Shown here one piece after another: positions 12,350 through 23,454 of a DNA stretch of 64,000 bases. The position numbers and the translations under genes were made by a program. The notes under the pieces were generated by a model. The model was given only the letters and a program-made list of their open reading frames with translations. It ran no database searches and had not been told where the DNA came from. The first letter of the stretch is position 1, and each line of letters opens with the position of its first letter. Source of the stretch: Ptychodera flava (taxonomy: Eukaryota > Hemichordata > Enteropneusta > Ptychoderidae); NCBI RefSeq assembly GCF_041260155.1, contig NC_091932.1:32498338-32562337 (forward strand), written 5' to 3'.

Positions 12350-15169
12350 TGATATCTTCAGTATGTTTTATCTGTAACATCAAAGAAACTTCCATTGTGC
12401 CCCTAGCTTTTTAACAACCAATATCAGTATTAATGTTCTTTACTAGGCCAGTGTTTGTTTAACCCATCGGATATGAAAAGAACTTTTGTACATTCAAATT
12501 ATTTTTTATACATTTGCAAACTGATACCTACATTTCTATAGAGGGCGCTGTTACTGTTTTCCTTATCTGCGAATATTAAGCTTTGAAGTGTATTTTATAT
12601 ACTCACTGACACAACAGACCTTTGTTATTGAAATAACAGAATGAAAGGCCACCTTTCAAAGGGATTACATTCACTCATAGTTGATGCATATGTTAAGTAG
12701 AAAGATTCCTGTAATATGCTTCGAAATCCAAAGTATGAAGTGAAATTACTCTTCAAAATTCAAACCAACTACTGCTGTTCATGATATAGGATCATTTACA
12801 AGTTTAATGTTCATTTGTTTGGTACCTCAGAATAACTTACAATTGTGGAGAGAGGAAATTTCTATCAGATTTTTCATAGGTTATCAAGTTTTATTTTTTT
12901 TCCATAAAATATTTTGTCGTCTGCCAGTACTTTTTCAAAGCAACCACAAAATATATATGCAATCAGAAATGCTACGTGTTACTTGCTATTTGTTTTTAGG
13001 ATGCCCAATACCCAGGTAACAGCGCCCTCAATGTTGTGAGTGAGACATTGGATAAAAACTCTGATTTTTACAGTCTCTCACTAGTATATATTCATAAATG
13101 TCATCTGTACATACATCATTTACACATACAGTTATTTTTGTTATTTACAATAATATTCATATCACTGATGTTGTATACTGCATTATGCAACATTCTATGA
13201 TCTCATCTTCACTTATTTCATTGGTTTGTAATATCGATATTTTTCATTTAAGCATAGACAAGGGACTCGGGAGCGCTCCAGGGTCTATGATCTAAGTCAA
13301 TACTTTAGCGGAAATTATTGCATGATTTGAAGAGTTTTATTTCAATTTTTTTGTGTAGACATGAATAAATAACTTTTGACAATTCAACGAGCCAGTAGAT
13401 TAGTTGTAACCGGGTTGCCAGAAGTCAGTTAAGTTCCAATTTTTAGATTTTCGTTTTAGAATGGACAAGTACAAATAAAAATATTTGACAAATTTAAAGA
13501 TAATAATTTTCATCTACAGCAGAGTATTAAAATCAGGTTTCTTATGTACTTTTCACTAGAATGTGAAGTAATAATATTGATTTATTTTGATCCAAGGACC
13601 TCATTCAATTATCAAAGTGACAGTTTTTGATGTCGCTGCATACTAAAATGCTCAGAAAAGAATTAATTACAAAAAATGTAGAAGAATAATTTCCAAAGAA
13701 CTAGGAAGCTGCATCATGCATGCATGTAATGCACAATACACTGTAGTTCATTTATATGCAAATACATTTTACATATTGCTTTTCATTGGTTAGTTTGCAG
13801 TTAACTCATTTACATATTAATAAGTGCACATTGACATTAGGCATCACATTAATACACAGGTAACATAAAGAATATAGTTTATGTATATAATTTCAAATTT
13901 CAAGGTTTTTGGAATAAATTTCTAGACACAACATGTGGACATTTGATTAGGAAGCTATGTAGATGGATGAATGAATTGTAAGTGAAATAAAGTTTACCCT
14001 AATCCCACTGGAACAGTATTTCTCCATTTTGAAAATCTTTCAAACCTGTTTAAAAGCTTTTAATATGCAACACAGCCATTGAATAAGTCCATGGTACATT
14101 ATTGCGAACTTATCTTGTTATTTTAATGAGACAACAGCTGTCACTTTTGATAAATTTTCATATTTTTTATGTTTTAGAAAACTAGTCACATCGTCTTTCG
14201 AAAAATCTTTTGAATCTCAAGTATTAACCTCAAAAGACACAATTGCATACAATATATAGCGATTTTGTGGCGACTGAATTCTGGTGTAAGTATTCATAAG
14301 TATCCAAAATATGGAGATATCATCTCATTAAAGAATTTGCATTTGTACTGCTTAAAAAGAAACTTCACACGAGTCAGCCTAAATAGCGGAAAATTTTGGA
14401 ATACATTTTGAAACGTAATTTTTGAGATGCAGAAAAATTACTCAGATTTTTTTTCCATGCTTCCTGAGTCCTGTGAATAAAAAGATTCTCAAACACAAAC
14501 AGTCAAAATTGATCAGTCCCTTGAGCTTTCGCTTTGTCATAGACGACAATCTTCCAACAGCTGACCACTAGGTGGCGGTATGATCAATTGACGGTAAATG
14601 TAGGGTATCATCTCCCCGGATGAGTCATCTTCACACCAGACAGGATACAACATTTACAACAACAATTGTTAAAAACTGCATTACGTCCAATGAGAGAGAA
14701 CCTTTATCTAAATGTAAGAGCTGAAGATGCTGTATGTAAAAGCATCTGTTACCTCGGTGATTTTTAAAATTTATCTGTAAAGTTTAAATGTAATTTTCGA
14801 TAGTTTTGGCCAAGTTTGCAAAGTGCAATTCACTGATCTACTTTCAAAATTACGACACAACCTCCACAGGGCATTTTGTCAACACCGCCTACATGTGTAC
14901 AATGTTCGAAGTTATATTAGCTACAGGTGAATTTTAGTTTAAACGAACATACATATTAATAATAACACTGCATATTGTAAACAATGTGTTGTATTTGCAC
15001 GGCAAATAATATTTAAACAGGTGGGGAACTAGGTCAAGAAAATGTACGAACAGTAGGCAAGGAAAATATCAAAATTCTCACGTGCCCTTAACTCCAGGCG
15101 GTTTAGATGGCTAGTCTTGAACAGCAGTCCTCGTATGTCACCGATAGTGACCCGAAATATTGATATGTA
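12350..15169. other. Intergenic or 3' flanking DNA without recognised gene
   Basis: It is AT-rich and has no open frame above 75 codons and no splice-consistent exon I could join. AATAAA-type sequences occur around 13365 and 13475 and could serve as polyadenylation signals for microcephalin, but this cannot be decided from sequence alone. Confidence 0.5.
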
Positions 15170-15526
15170 TTAAGGTAGTATGCACCTCGAAAGTGAAAGA
15201 TTTAAACTTTCACTCAAATTTTCCGTAAGGAATCTGACATCCATTCTCTTTCAAAATCAATAAAATCGGGAGTCACTGGGCAAATTTTTGTGCTGGACAA
15301 ACAAATAACCCAAAATTTACCGATATTTAAAATTCAAAATGGCCGCCATCCCTGTGCTAACTCTATGGAGAGAAATAAAACTTTCGAATTTCAAAAAACT
15401 AAACAAGTGAAAAGTTTTCTTACACCGACAGCTTTAAAATGAACCCCCACAAGTGGTATAGCAGTAAAAAAAATGATAAAAGTTTGAGGGTCTGAATATT
15501 TGTCCCCGAGGAGCGTTCTACTTTAA
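15170..15526 (+). mobile_element. MITE family A copy with intact TTAA flanks
   Basis: TTAAGGTAGTATGCACCTCG at the left and CGTTCTACTTTAA at the right give a TTAA on both sides, the expected 4-bp target duplication. The internal blocks match the other copies (CAAAATGGCCGCCATCCCTG, ACCCCCACAAGTGGTA). It is non-coding. Confidence 0.85.
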
Positions 15527-16439
15527 ATATACATGCCAGTAAACGTGTCGGTATTCGTATATCAAGGGGCGTGTATCTCAATTTGTGATAACGTACCCAA
15601 CGTGCCGAGTCCAACCCATCGTCCGCTCGCACGGGTCCGTTACTTCCCTCTAAATATCTGATTTCGGGGAGTCATCCAGCTGCCCGGACAACAAGCTGGA
15701 GACTTTGGCAAGCGAAGATGAGTTCAACCCTGTCGTTGTTGAAACTGCTGACAGAACACATTTGACAAAAGGCAATACACCAATTTAAACACAAATTATC
15801 GCAGCTCGCTCTGTATACGGCAAGAATGTTTTAAAGTGATTTCCAGCTGGACCGAGGCAAGTAGTTGCCATAATCCTTCACAACATAGTAAAACCCGAAG
15901 AAAACATTCTTTCCAGGGTCTAGGCCTATATTCACAGCAATCTTAACATTTATTGTACACCCAAATTCAGGCATCAGATTCAGGCATCAGATCGCACTCA
16001 TGGTAATATGGTTACATTAAATTAAAACTGGTTTATTGGAACTTGTATTTTCCTCCAGGTAAAAAGAAATTATAAATACATCGATAGCGAAAGATAGCAA
16101 AAAGGGAGAACGCCGAGACAATACCACTAGTTCTAGATAACCAATATGAAGTTGAGATGTACTGTTTGTGTGGTTCAACTGCAGCCCCACAATAATTCTT
16201 CATGCACATACAGACAGTATGGAGAAGACGGTTATATTTTAATTGGGGTAGAGTAACCGTGGTTGCACCTGATACTAGTACTTCGGTTGAGTGACCGATG
16301 ACCGAAAAGTGACACGCCCCCAGCGGTTCTATTAAGTAACCATTAAGCTACACAGGAATCTGGGTCTGCGGCCAACTTAATTGATCAAATTAACACGCGT
16401 CCGTTACTGTTTGTCGTCGCAATCGCTGGGCATCACGTA

Positions 16440-16585
16440 AAAAGTGACGAGTTCATGAAAATACGGTGGTTTCAATCGGGTTTGAACTCACAACGTAAGG
16501 TACCCAGTCACCTAACGGAGAAGCCACAGCCAAAACCGCTAGGCCAAATCCCCAATCTCAAAAAAGATTGGTTCAATAACCGGGC
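16440..16585 (-). mobile_element. tRNA-derived SINE-like copy
   Basis: On the minus strand it reads GGCCTAGCGGTTTTGGC, about 45 bases, then GTGAGTTCAAACCCGATT. These fit RNA polymerase III A and B boxes at tRNA-like spacing. The second half does not fold as a functional tRNA, so a SINE head is more likely. A related copy lies at 4725-4880. Confidence 0.55.
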
Positions 16586-17059
16586 TAAAGGTCGACTAGT
16601 TATCATAGTTATGTTGAAGGTGATCAAAATGAAAGTAGGCTTAAAGCGTAAAATTTTATAAAACTAAAGAGCTATCTTCAGTTCGAACAGCATCCTATCT
16701 GTCCAAGTCAGGGTTTCATCAACATAATTTTCGCTGAGAAAACGATTGATAGTAGTGCCCCAGACCCACCATTCATTTAGTGATGGGTCTAGGGTAAGGC
16801 AGAATTTGGTCAAGCCGACAAACCGCCCATAACGGACGATACAACAAGCACGTAACAGGTAAAATAGGGGTGATATAAAAGTCCACAGAAAGAGATATTA
16901 ATCTAAAAAGCAATAATTCCTCTTGACGTTTACTCACATTTGAAGTGTTATGACAAAAAACTGTGAAAGCTTACGTGCCGATATATACTCAATTATGTGG
17001 GCGTTTTAAAAGCAGATTTAACGAAATTTTGCAGGCAAATGAAATGTTTGATAATAATT

Positions 17060-17418
17060 GAAGGTAATTCGCGCCTCGAAAATGAAAGACTTCAACGTTT
17101 GCGCAAACTTTCCTCAAGCAGACTTTCAACAATTCTCTTTCAAAATCAAGAATAAAAATCATGGGTCACCATGCATATTTGAGTACAAGAGAAACAAATT
17201 ACACAGTGTCTACCGATATTGAAAATAAACACGGCCGCAATCCCTGTGTTATCTCTATGGAGAAAATAAAATTCCCGATTTTCACAAACTAAGCCGGTGA
17301 AAACACTATATACTCCATAAGGTTCAAAATGACACCTCCACCACAAGTGGTATGCCGAAAGAATATTGTAAAACTTTGAGAGTCTGATTATCTGTCCCCG
17401 AGGCGCATTCTACCTTGA
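17060..17418 (+). mobile_element. MITE family A copy
   Basis: It begins AAGGTAATTCGCGCCTCG and ends CGAGGCGCATTCTACCTT, the clearest view of the terminal inverted repeats of the family. The interior matches the other copies. It is non-coding. Confidence 0.85.
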
Positions 17419-17770
17419 TTTCATTAATTCCTCCCGATTTACACAGTTGTCTTTAGATGTCCACCAGTCACTGGCACGCTGCTGCTTTGATTCTTTTAGA
17501 CAATTTGCCAGATTTATCTGATCATTCTAACGTTTGATGATAATTGTTTGTTTGGGGTTTTTCAGGTTTTAGTTGCGGCCGCGAGTTTCTTGGGACACTT
17601 TCCACCGTATTGAAATAACCAGTACCAAGCTTTGCCGACATGATTGACAGCATATGCATGAAATCCAGCATTATTAATTTTGATGAACCAATTCAGGTCT
17701 GAACTTGAATTCAATTGTCAACAATGCATGTCACATATTATTATGCTGCAACGTAAAACCAAATGCTTAT

Positions 17771-17860
17771 AGTCTCCCTTACCCAGACTGCACTTCGGGC
17801 TCTCTTCCGGTGGGGGCGGCCGAATGAAAGCCGCGCAGAGCAGTCTGGGTAACCGAGACT
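17771..17860. repeat. GC-rich 90-bp foldback element
   Basis: The inverted arms AGTCTCCCTTACCCAGACTGC and GCAGTCTGGGTAACCGAGACT flank a GC-rich centre (TCCGGTGGGGGCGGCCG). It stands out from the surrounding AT-rich DNA. Confidence 0.8.
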
Positions 17861-18701
17861 AGCTGAATACCGTGTATTTCGAAATGCAGTAGGAAGTACA
17901 GGAAGAAACTGTAGTCATAAATGGAACAAAAATCGTGCAAAAAATTGTCAAGAGTTACCGGTACTGTACGTACTTTGTCATGTAGAGAAAATTATTTGTC
18001 AGAAGCCAATTCTAAACGAGACGTTACCTTTGAGATTTTATCCAAAATAATTTAATTAAAATACATCGAAGCAATCTGTCTGCATGCAGCACTATCTTTG
18101 TCATCTAATCCACTAAAAACAAAGATGGCATTGAACAAAAAGGTATCGGCAAGACACTATTGGTGTTCAAAGACAGTACAGTGTACACACTGCTTTCTCT
18201 ACACAGTCCTAACTCTAAGCGTCTGTTTCTGTGTTAAATAGATTATCACGGACTACGTAGGTATTTGCCATTCACGCCCATAGCATTGAAATATGAATGA
18301 CATTCCAGTATACAATTATTATTGTGTATCTTACAGCTGATGTGTCATTGAATAAAAGTACAAAAATAACAGAAGGATATGTTAGATAATCAGATATTTT
18401 ATAACGTACATTTAAAGATATTTCCATGTCCTTGTAGCCGATTATACAGCTCTCCTCTCATATTTGATGGAGCAGTCCTTCGCGAAAATACATTACAGAA
18501 CTTAGGCAAATTACCAGTAAGATTCGTGTTTACGTAAATATATTTGAATATGCACTTTCCACGGCCACTTTATTCACAAGAGGAATTTACAGCGATATGA
18601 TGTATTCTGGCGATCGCAAAACAAGTAGATGTATAGACTTGCCCCAAGTCTATGGAATTTTTAGTATCGTAACACAGCGCCAGTAAATTGAAGGAATAAA
18701 C

Positions 18702-19060
18702 TTAAGGTAGAATGCGCTCCGGGCCAGATATTCGATTGGGGATCTCAAATGTTTTCAATACTTTTCTGGTCTACCACTTGTGCTGGCTAATTATCAAGGT
18801 CTTGGCTTAAGAACTAATTTCATAGTCTTACTTTTTCGAAAAGCGCAAAATTTTATTTTTTTCCCAACAGAGTTAACACAGGGATGGCGGCCATTTTGAA
18901 TTTCAAATGTCGGAAAATGTTGAGTGATGTGTTTCTGTAGTACCAAATTTTGCCCTTATGACCCCAAATTTTTGTTCTAGATTTGGTGAGAGAATGGTCG
19001 AAAATTTCATCGCAGAAAGTTTGAGAAAGTTTTCATTTTCGAGGCGTGTGCTACTTTTAA
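18702..19060 (-). mobile_element. MITE family A copy with intact TTAA flanks, inverted
   Basis: Left end TTAAGGTAGAATGCGC and right end CGAGGCGTGTGCTAC...TTAA show a TTAA at both borders. The internal block GGGATGGCGGCCATTTTGAA is the reverse complement of the + copies. It is non-coding. Confidence 0.85.
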
Positions 19061-20238
19061 GCCCCTGTAGCTGAAACTCTTGAAATTTGTTGACTTGAAA
19101 ATTCCACTAATTTAAAAGGATATAGTCTTTTACCTCTGAAAAATTGGTCAAGTAAATTTTAAAGTTTGACCGTTATTTTGACTCCCCACCATTATAAAAA
19201 CCGGTAATATTACAAAGAAAACATAGCATATGATGTCCCAGTGGAAAACATTCAGCTCTATGCATTATATTGGACTACTCTGTTGTTTCTGTGAAGATTC
19301 CAATGCATATATGCACGACGTACAGTGTTTTTGCTTTATTTGCATGAGGGCGCCATTTTTTGTTTGGGCAAACGTTTATTATTTATCTTGCTCAAAATTG
19401 CACATGCAGTCCCAGTGGACAGTTTGTTGTACTTGTATAAACACCCCTCAATGAGTACATTACCATGAATTTGTTTAAGTTTGGAAGTAAGATCACAAAA
19501 ATAATGCTAAACGATACAGCTATTGGGCCTTTAACCAAATGACAGTGAAACCTACATCAGCAAGGAACTACGATATACACCGGAGAAAGATACAAAATGA
19601 ATATTTACATAAAGTTTATACTGTTATAGACAAATGCCAAGTGACTAGCGGGCTAGTCTGACCTTAATAACAGATGTACTGTGTTCAATCAAAAAAGGAA
19701 AAATTCTCAGAATCCCGGATTAACTGCAGATTCTTACGGATCCCATATGTGAGCTTGCTACATACTGATCACACACACGAACAGCCACACCTGGAAAACA
19801 CTCTCAGAAAAACATTCGGGGGCTTCCTACCTTCGTGAAGCTACTTGACCCCCTAGAAATATAGTGATTTGCAAAACTGTTAGTGTGGACAAATACTATT
19901 CTTCAGTCATGTCCCCCTGAATGCATCCCCCCACTCTCTAACACTGACAAGATAGATACAATTCGCTAAGTTGGCGGTAATTTGAATTCCATGACCGTCA
20001 CCATGAATAAGACTTTTTTGGCTTTTTATGCTTTCATGATACAGATGATACGATCACTTTCCATAGAAAGGCGTGTACCTCTCAGCTTTTGCTTTAAAAT
20101 ATGATGGTGAAACATTTCAAACCATTCGATGTAAGACACAAGAAAATTGAAGTTTCACGGGAGCCTCGTGTACGAAGTTACCCCTCTTCAAAAGTTCCAC
20201 TTGTTTAAACTCGAATGTCGACCCTGTAAGGTTCTTTT

Positions 20239-20587
20239 CATAGTAGAATGCGCCTCGGGACAGTCGGACTCTCAGATTTTTGCAATACTTTCCTGATCTA
20301 CCACTTGTTGGGCCCAGTCAAATCTTTTGAAGTAAATAAAAGTTTTACCATGATCTTATTTTTGTGAATATCGAACATTTATGTTTTCAAACAGATGACA
20401 TATGGATCGTGGCCAATTTCAAGTCTCGGTAAATGGTGGGTAATTTGTTTCTCTGTTACCAAAATGTGCACTGTGAAGGTGACCTCGATTTTTTTCTTGA
20501 TTTTGAAAGAGAATGATCGGAAATTTTCCTTGAGGCAAGATTCAACGAAAGGTAAAGTTTTTCCAGTTTCGAGGCGTGTATGACCTT
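20239..20587 (-). mobile_element. MITE family A copy, inverted
   Basis: It begins TAGTAGAATGCGCCTCGG and ends CGAGGCGTGTATGACCTT. The interior is diverged, but the order of blocks is kept (CTACCACTTGT, GTTTCTCTGTTACC, TTGATTTTGAAAGAGAATG). It is non-coding. Confidence 0.8.
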
Positions 20588-21229
20588 CCCATTATACCTG
20601 TGTCGTCATCGTGACCACGTGCACAGACAGTTTTTTTTCTCCTTGTCTGTGCTGTGACTCACGACATATTTCTAGAATACTCTTGTCTCGGAAGTTCAAC
20701 TTCATCCAAAACAATGGGACGAGACTTTGACTAAAAGTGAGACGTTTTCAAGCTAAAATGAAACACTTTTAATATCAACCAACAATCCAAATAAAAGCCT
20801 CAGCCGTAACTTTTAATGTCCTTGCCAGCCGACATTTTTGTTATGTTTTAAAAATACCTCTTGTTCTACTCCACTGCATGTCAAAGTGTCCAGTGATTAT
20901 CTTGCCAACGCAGCGTGTATGAGTTTAATGTCGAATGCCACTACGGACAATAGAAGTTGCAAGTCCGTCTTGGATTCATTTGTCAACAATATCACTGGTG
21001 AACACTACGCATTGTGTCGTGATATAGGGAGTGGTACAAGAAACTATATATATTCCACAATTTATAGAACCAAAGTAATGTAAAACACCTCAAAGGTTAT
21101 ATACTCCGGCTCGTTTGAACTTGAAGTCCGACAGCTTGTTTTCCTGTACAAGCTACAGAAGCTAGCTTGTGATAGGGAACGGAAGCAAAAATATAAGGGA
21201 ACGAGCACAATTAACGGCAGGGGGGGACT

Positions 21230-21345
21230 GGAAGAGAAAATATGTAGTGCATATATTTTTTACAGCCCCCCCCCCCTAATACCAACAAAAATTTTAGTGC
21301 CCCCATCACCGGCAACAAAATTTTTGTGGCCCTCCTCCCCAAAAA
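21230..21345. repeat. C-rich remnant of a transposon end
   Basis: A run of twelve C (near 21267) is followed by repeats of AACAAAAATTTT(T)GTGGCC/AGTGCCCCC. Similar C/G runs mark the ends of the elements at 36850-38282 and 51929-52879, so this may be a decayed end of a related element. No partner end was found. Confidence 0.3.
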
Positions 21346-21784
21346 AGAAAGATTACAGAGGTACAAAGTTGTGCACATATATATAATCCTTATAATTTTG
21401 ATATATGCTTTAGTGAAAACAACATTCTTGCACTCTTGAAATAAATAATAAACAAATAAATATATAAATAACAAGGCAGTATTGCTGAAGGCAATGAGTA
21501 CTTGGGCCGTGATAGAGTAATTTTGAGGACAATATATACTACTATTCAAATATGGTCTTGAATTTCCTCCTGTCAATTAGGCATTTGATTGACTGGTTAT
21601 TAAACGAAGCAATGGCATGACAACAGCAAAATATGTCTAGCAACTTTTGTGGAGTTTGAGGCAGGGGTTCTTTATTTATAGTGGAAATTGCTTAAACTCC
21701 TTAAATATTCAAATTACAGCAAATTTCTTTTGTTCTCGATGGTAGATGTCTAATATTTAGATGGGCATATTTAGATTTCTACCC

Positions 21785-22560
21785 TATAGTTATCCCTATA
21801 CACCAAAAATCGGACATCCAGCTCTATTGGCTTGCTCAGAATGAGATATGCGCATAATTAATGAGGTACAATATGTGGTGTCATAAGGTGTCCCATCATA
21901 CCAAATATGAAGGGTGTAGCACTTGTAGTTACTGAGTTGTGGACAAATATATCTATTTGAGGTCAAAGGTCATTGAGGTCATGTGACATTTTGTCAAAAT
22001 AATTGTATTGCTAAGTTATTCCTATATACCAAAAATCAGACCTCTAGCTCTATTGGCTCGCTCAAAATTAGATATGCGCATAATTAATGAGGTACAATAT
22101 GTGGTGTCATAAGGTGTCTTATCATACCAAATATGAAGGATGTAGCACTTGTGGTTACTGAGTTGTGGACAAATATATATATATATTTGAGGTCAAAGGT
22201 CATTGAGGTCACGTCACATTTTGTCATAATAATTGTATTGCTAAGTTATTCCTATATACCAAAAATCAGACCTCTAGCTCTATTGGCTCGCTCAAAATAA
22301 GATATGCGCATAATTAATGAGGTACAATATGTGGCGTCATAAGGTGTCCCATCATACCAAATATGAAAGGTTTAGCACTTGTGGTTACTGAGTTATGGAC
22401 AATAATGTATATTTGAGGTCAAAGGTCACCAAGGTCACATGATATTTTGTCAAAATGTCTGAGATATCTGCTTGAACCGATGGACTCACTGATGGACTCA
22501 CGGACGGATATGACCCAATCTATAAGCCCCCTGGACTTTATCCGTGGGGACAAAAAACTG
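21785..22560. repeat. Tandem repeat, three ~228-bp units plus tail
   Basis: Units start near 21785, 22013 and 22243. Each runs from CCTATA(C/T)ACCAAAAATC through GATATGCGCATAATTAATGA and GTGGACAA to GAGGTCAAAGGTCA. The tail (22461-22560) contains GGACTCAC repeats and GGACTTTATCCGTGGGGAC. The tail resembles another one at 22810-22890 (GACGGACGGACGG ... GACTTCGTCCGTGGGCAC). It is probably an expanded dispersed repeat. It is non-coding. Confidence 0.85.
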
Positions 22561-22617
22561 TGTCAATGCATCCTTTAGGCAATATGAATACGATGAGAAA
22601 CTAAATTTTTATTTTTC

Positions 22618-22890
22618 TTGGCCTTATACATGGGAGTCTATGGAGAATTGCCTTATACATGGGAGTCTATGGAGGTGTAAACTAAAAAGTCCTCTAACAT
22701 GGCCAAATTCGATCGCATTGTGAAACAAATCGACGTGCATCTGTATGGGGTTAGGTACTATTCTTGTGCAAAGTTTGAAAGAAATTGACCAGGGCATGTC
22801 TGAGATATCTGCGTTAACGGACGGACGGACGGACGGACTGACATGACCAAACCTTTAACTCCCCCAGGACTTCGTCCGTGGGCACTAAAA
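22618..22890. repeat. Dispersed repeat with duplicated 29-bp block and GGAC tail
   Basis: CCTTATACATGGGAGTCTATGG occurs twice in tandem (22622 and 22650 regions). It is followed by unique sequence, then GTCTGAGATATCTGCG and (GGAC)n. The last part is shared with the end of the previous repeat array. Confidence 0.7.
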
Positions 22891-23117
22891 ACAACGCAAC
22901 AGTTATTACAGCTACACCGGCGGTAGGTTCATATCCAGAGCCCCGTACGGTCTGCCGCCGTCGCTTGAAAACCTTACCTAGATGAAATTTTGTCTATAGG
23001 CTGAAATTTCGCCAAAGTTTGACAAAATTGCATCGATTTTTCAGGTACATATCCGACATTTTTGAGTTTTGAGTGCAGACAGAAATAAGTTTTGAGGCAA
23101 CATGGCTGCGACCCCAT

Positions 23118-23454
23118 GTTGACCCCTAGCCCTGCGTACGATGCTATGTGCTACAGCTAACACACAGCATCGTACGCAGGGCTAAAAGTAGCGAGAGTTG
23201 CCGACATCGACGGTTATTTACGAGAAGTGAATAAAAGACTGTCATTTTTGGAAGCGATCGAGTAGCTGAGGTAGGCTGGGATGCGACTTGGGCCCAAGAA
23301 CGCTGAATTTCGGCAGTAATTTGGCTTTTTACGTCAAGTCCCAAAATGGATTTGAAGTCACCGAACCTACGTACGGGTCTTTGCAGGGCTGTGGTGAGCG
23401 GGGCGATTAGCTGTAGCGGAACACACAGCATCGTACGCAGAGCTAGTTGACCCC
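23118..23454. mobile_element. 319-bp inverted-repeat DNA element with 9-bp target duplications
   Basis: The element body is 23127-23445. It starts TAGCCCTGCGTACGATGC and ends GCATCGTACGCAGAGCTA. It is bracketed by perfect 9-bp direct repeats GTTGACCCC at 23118-23126 and 23446-23454. A 9-bp duplication fits Mutator-like elements; hAT elements (8 bp) are less likely. The left end carries an extra inverted copy of the terminal sequence, making 23127-23184 itself a near-perfect palindrome. A 95-codon open frame on the minus strand (23144-23431) fills the interior but resembles no transposase. Confidence 0.8.

Noticed and set aside
16440..16585. A functional tRNA gene on the minus strand
   Set aside because: A and B box-like blocks are present, but the acceptor stem and anticodon arm do not pair; a SINE head fits better.
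21211..21576. Minus-strand 121-codon hydrophobic frame as a membrane protein
   Set aside because: Low-complexity, Gly run from a C tract, no Met context or splice support.
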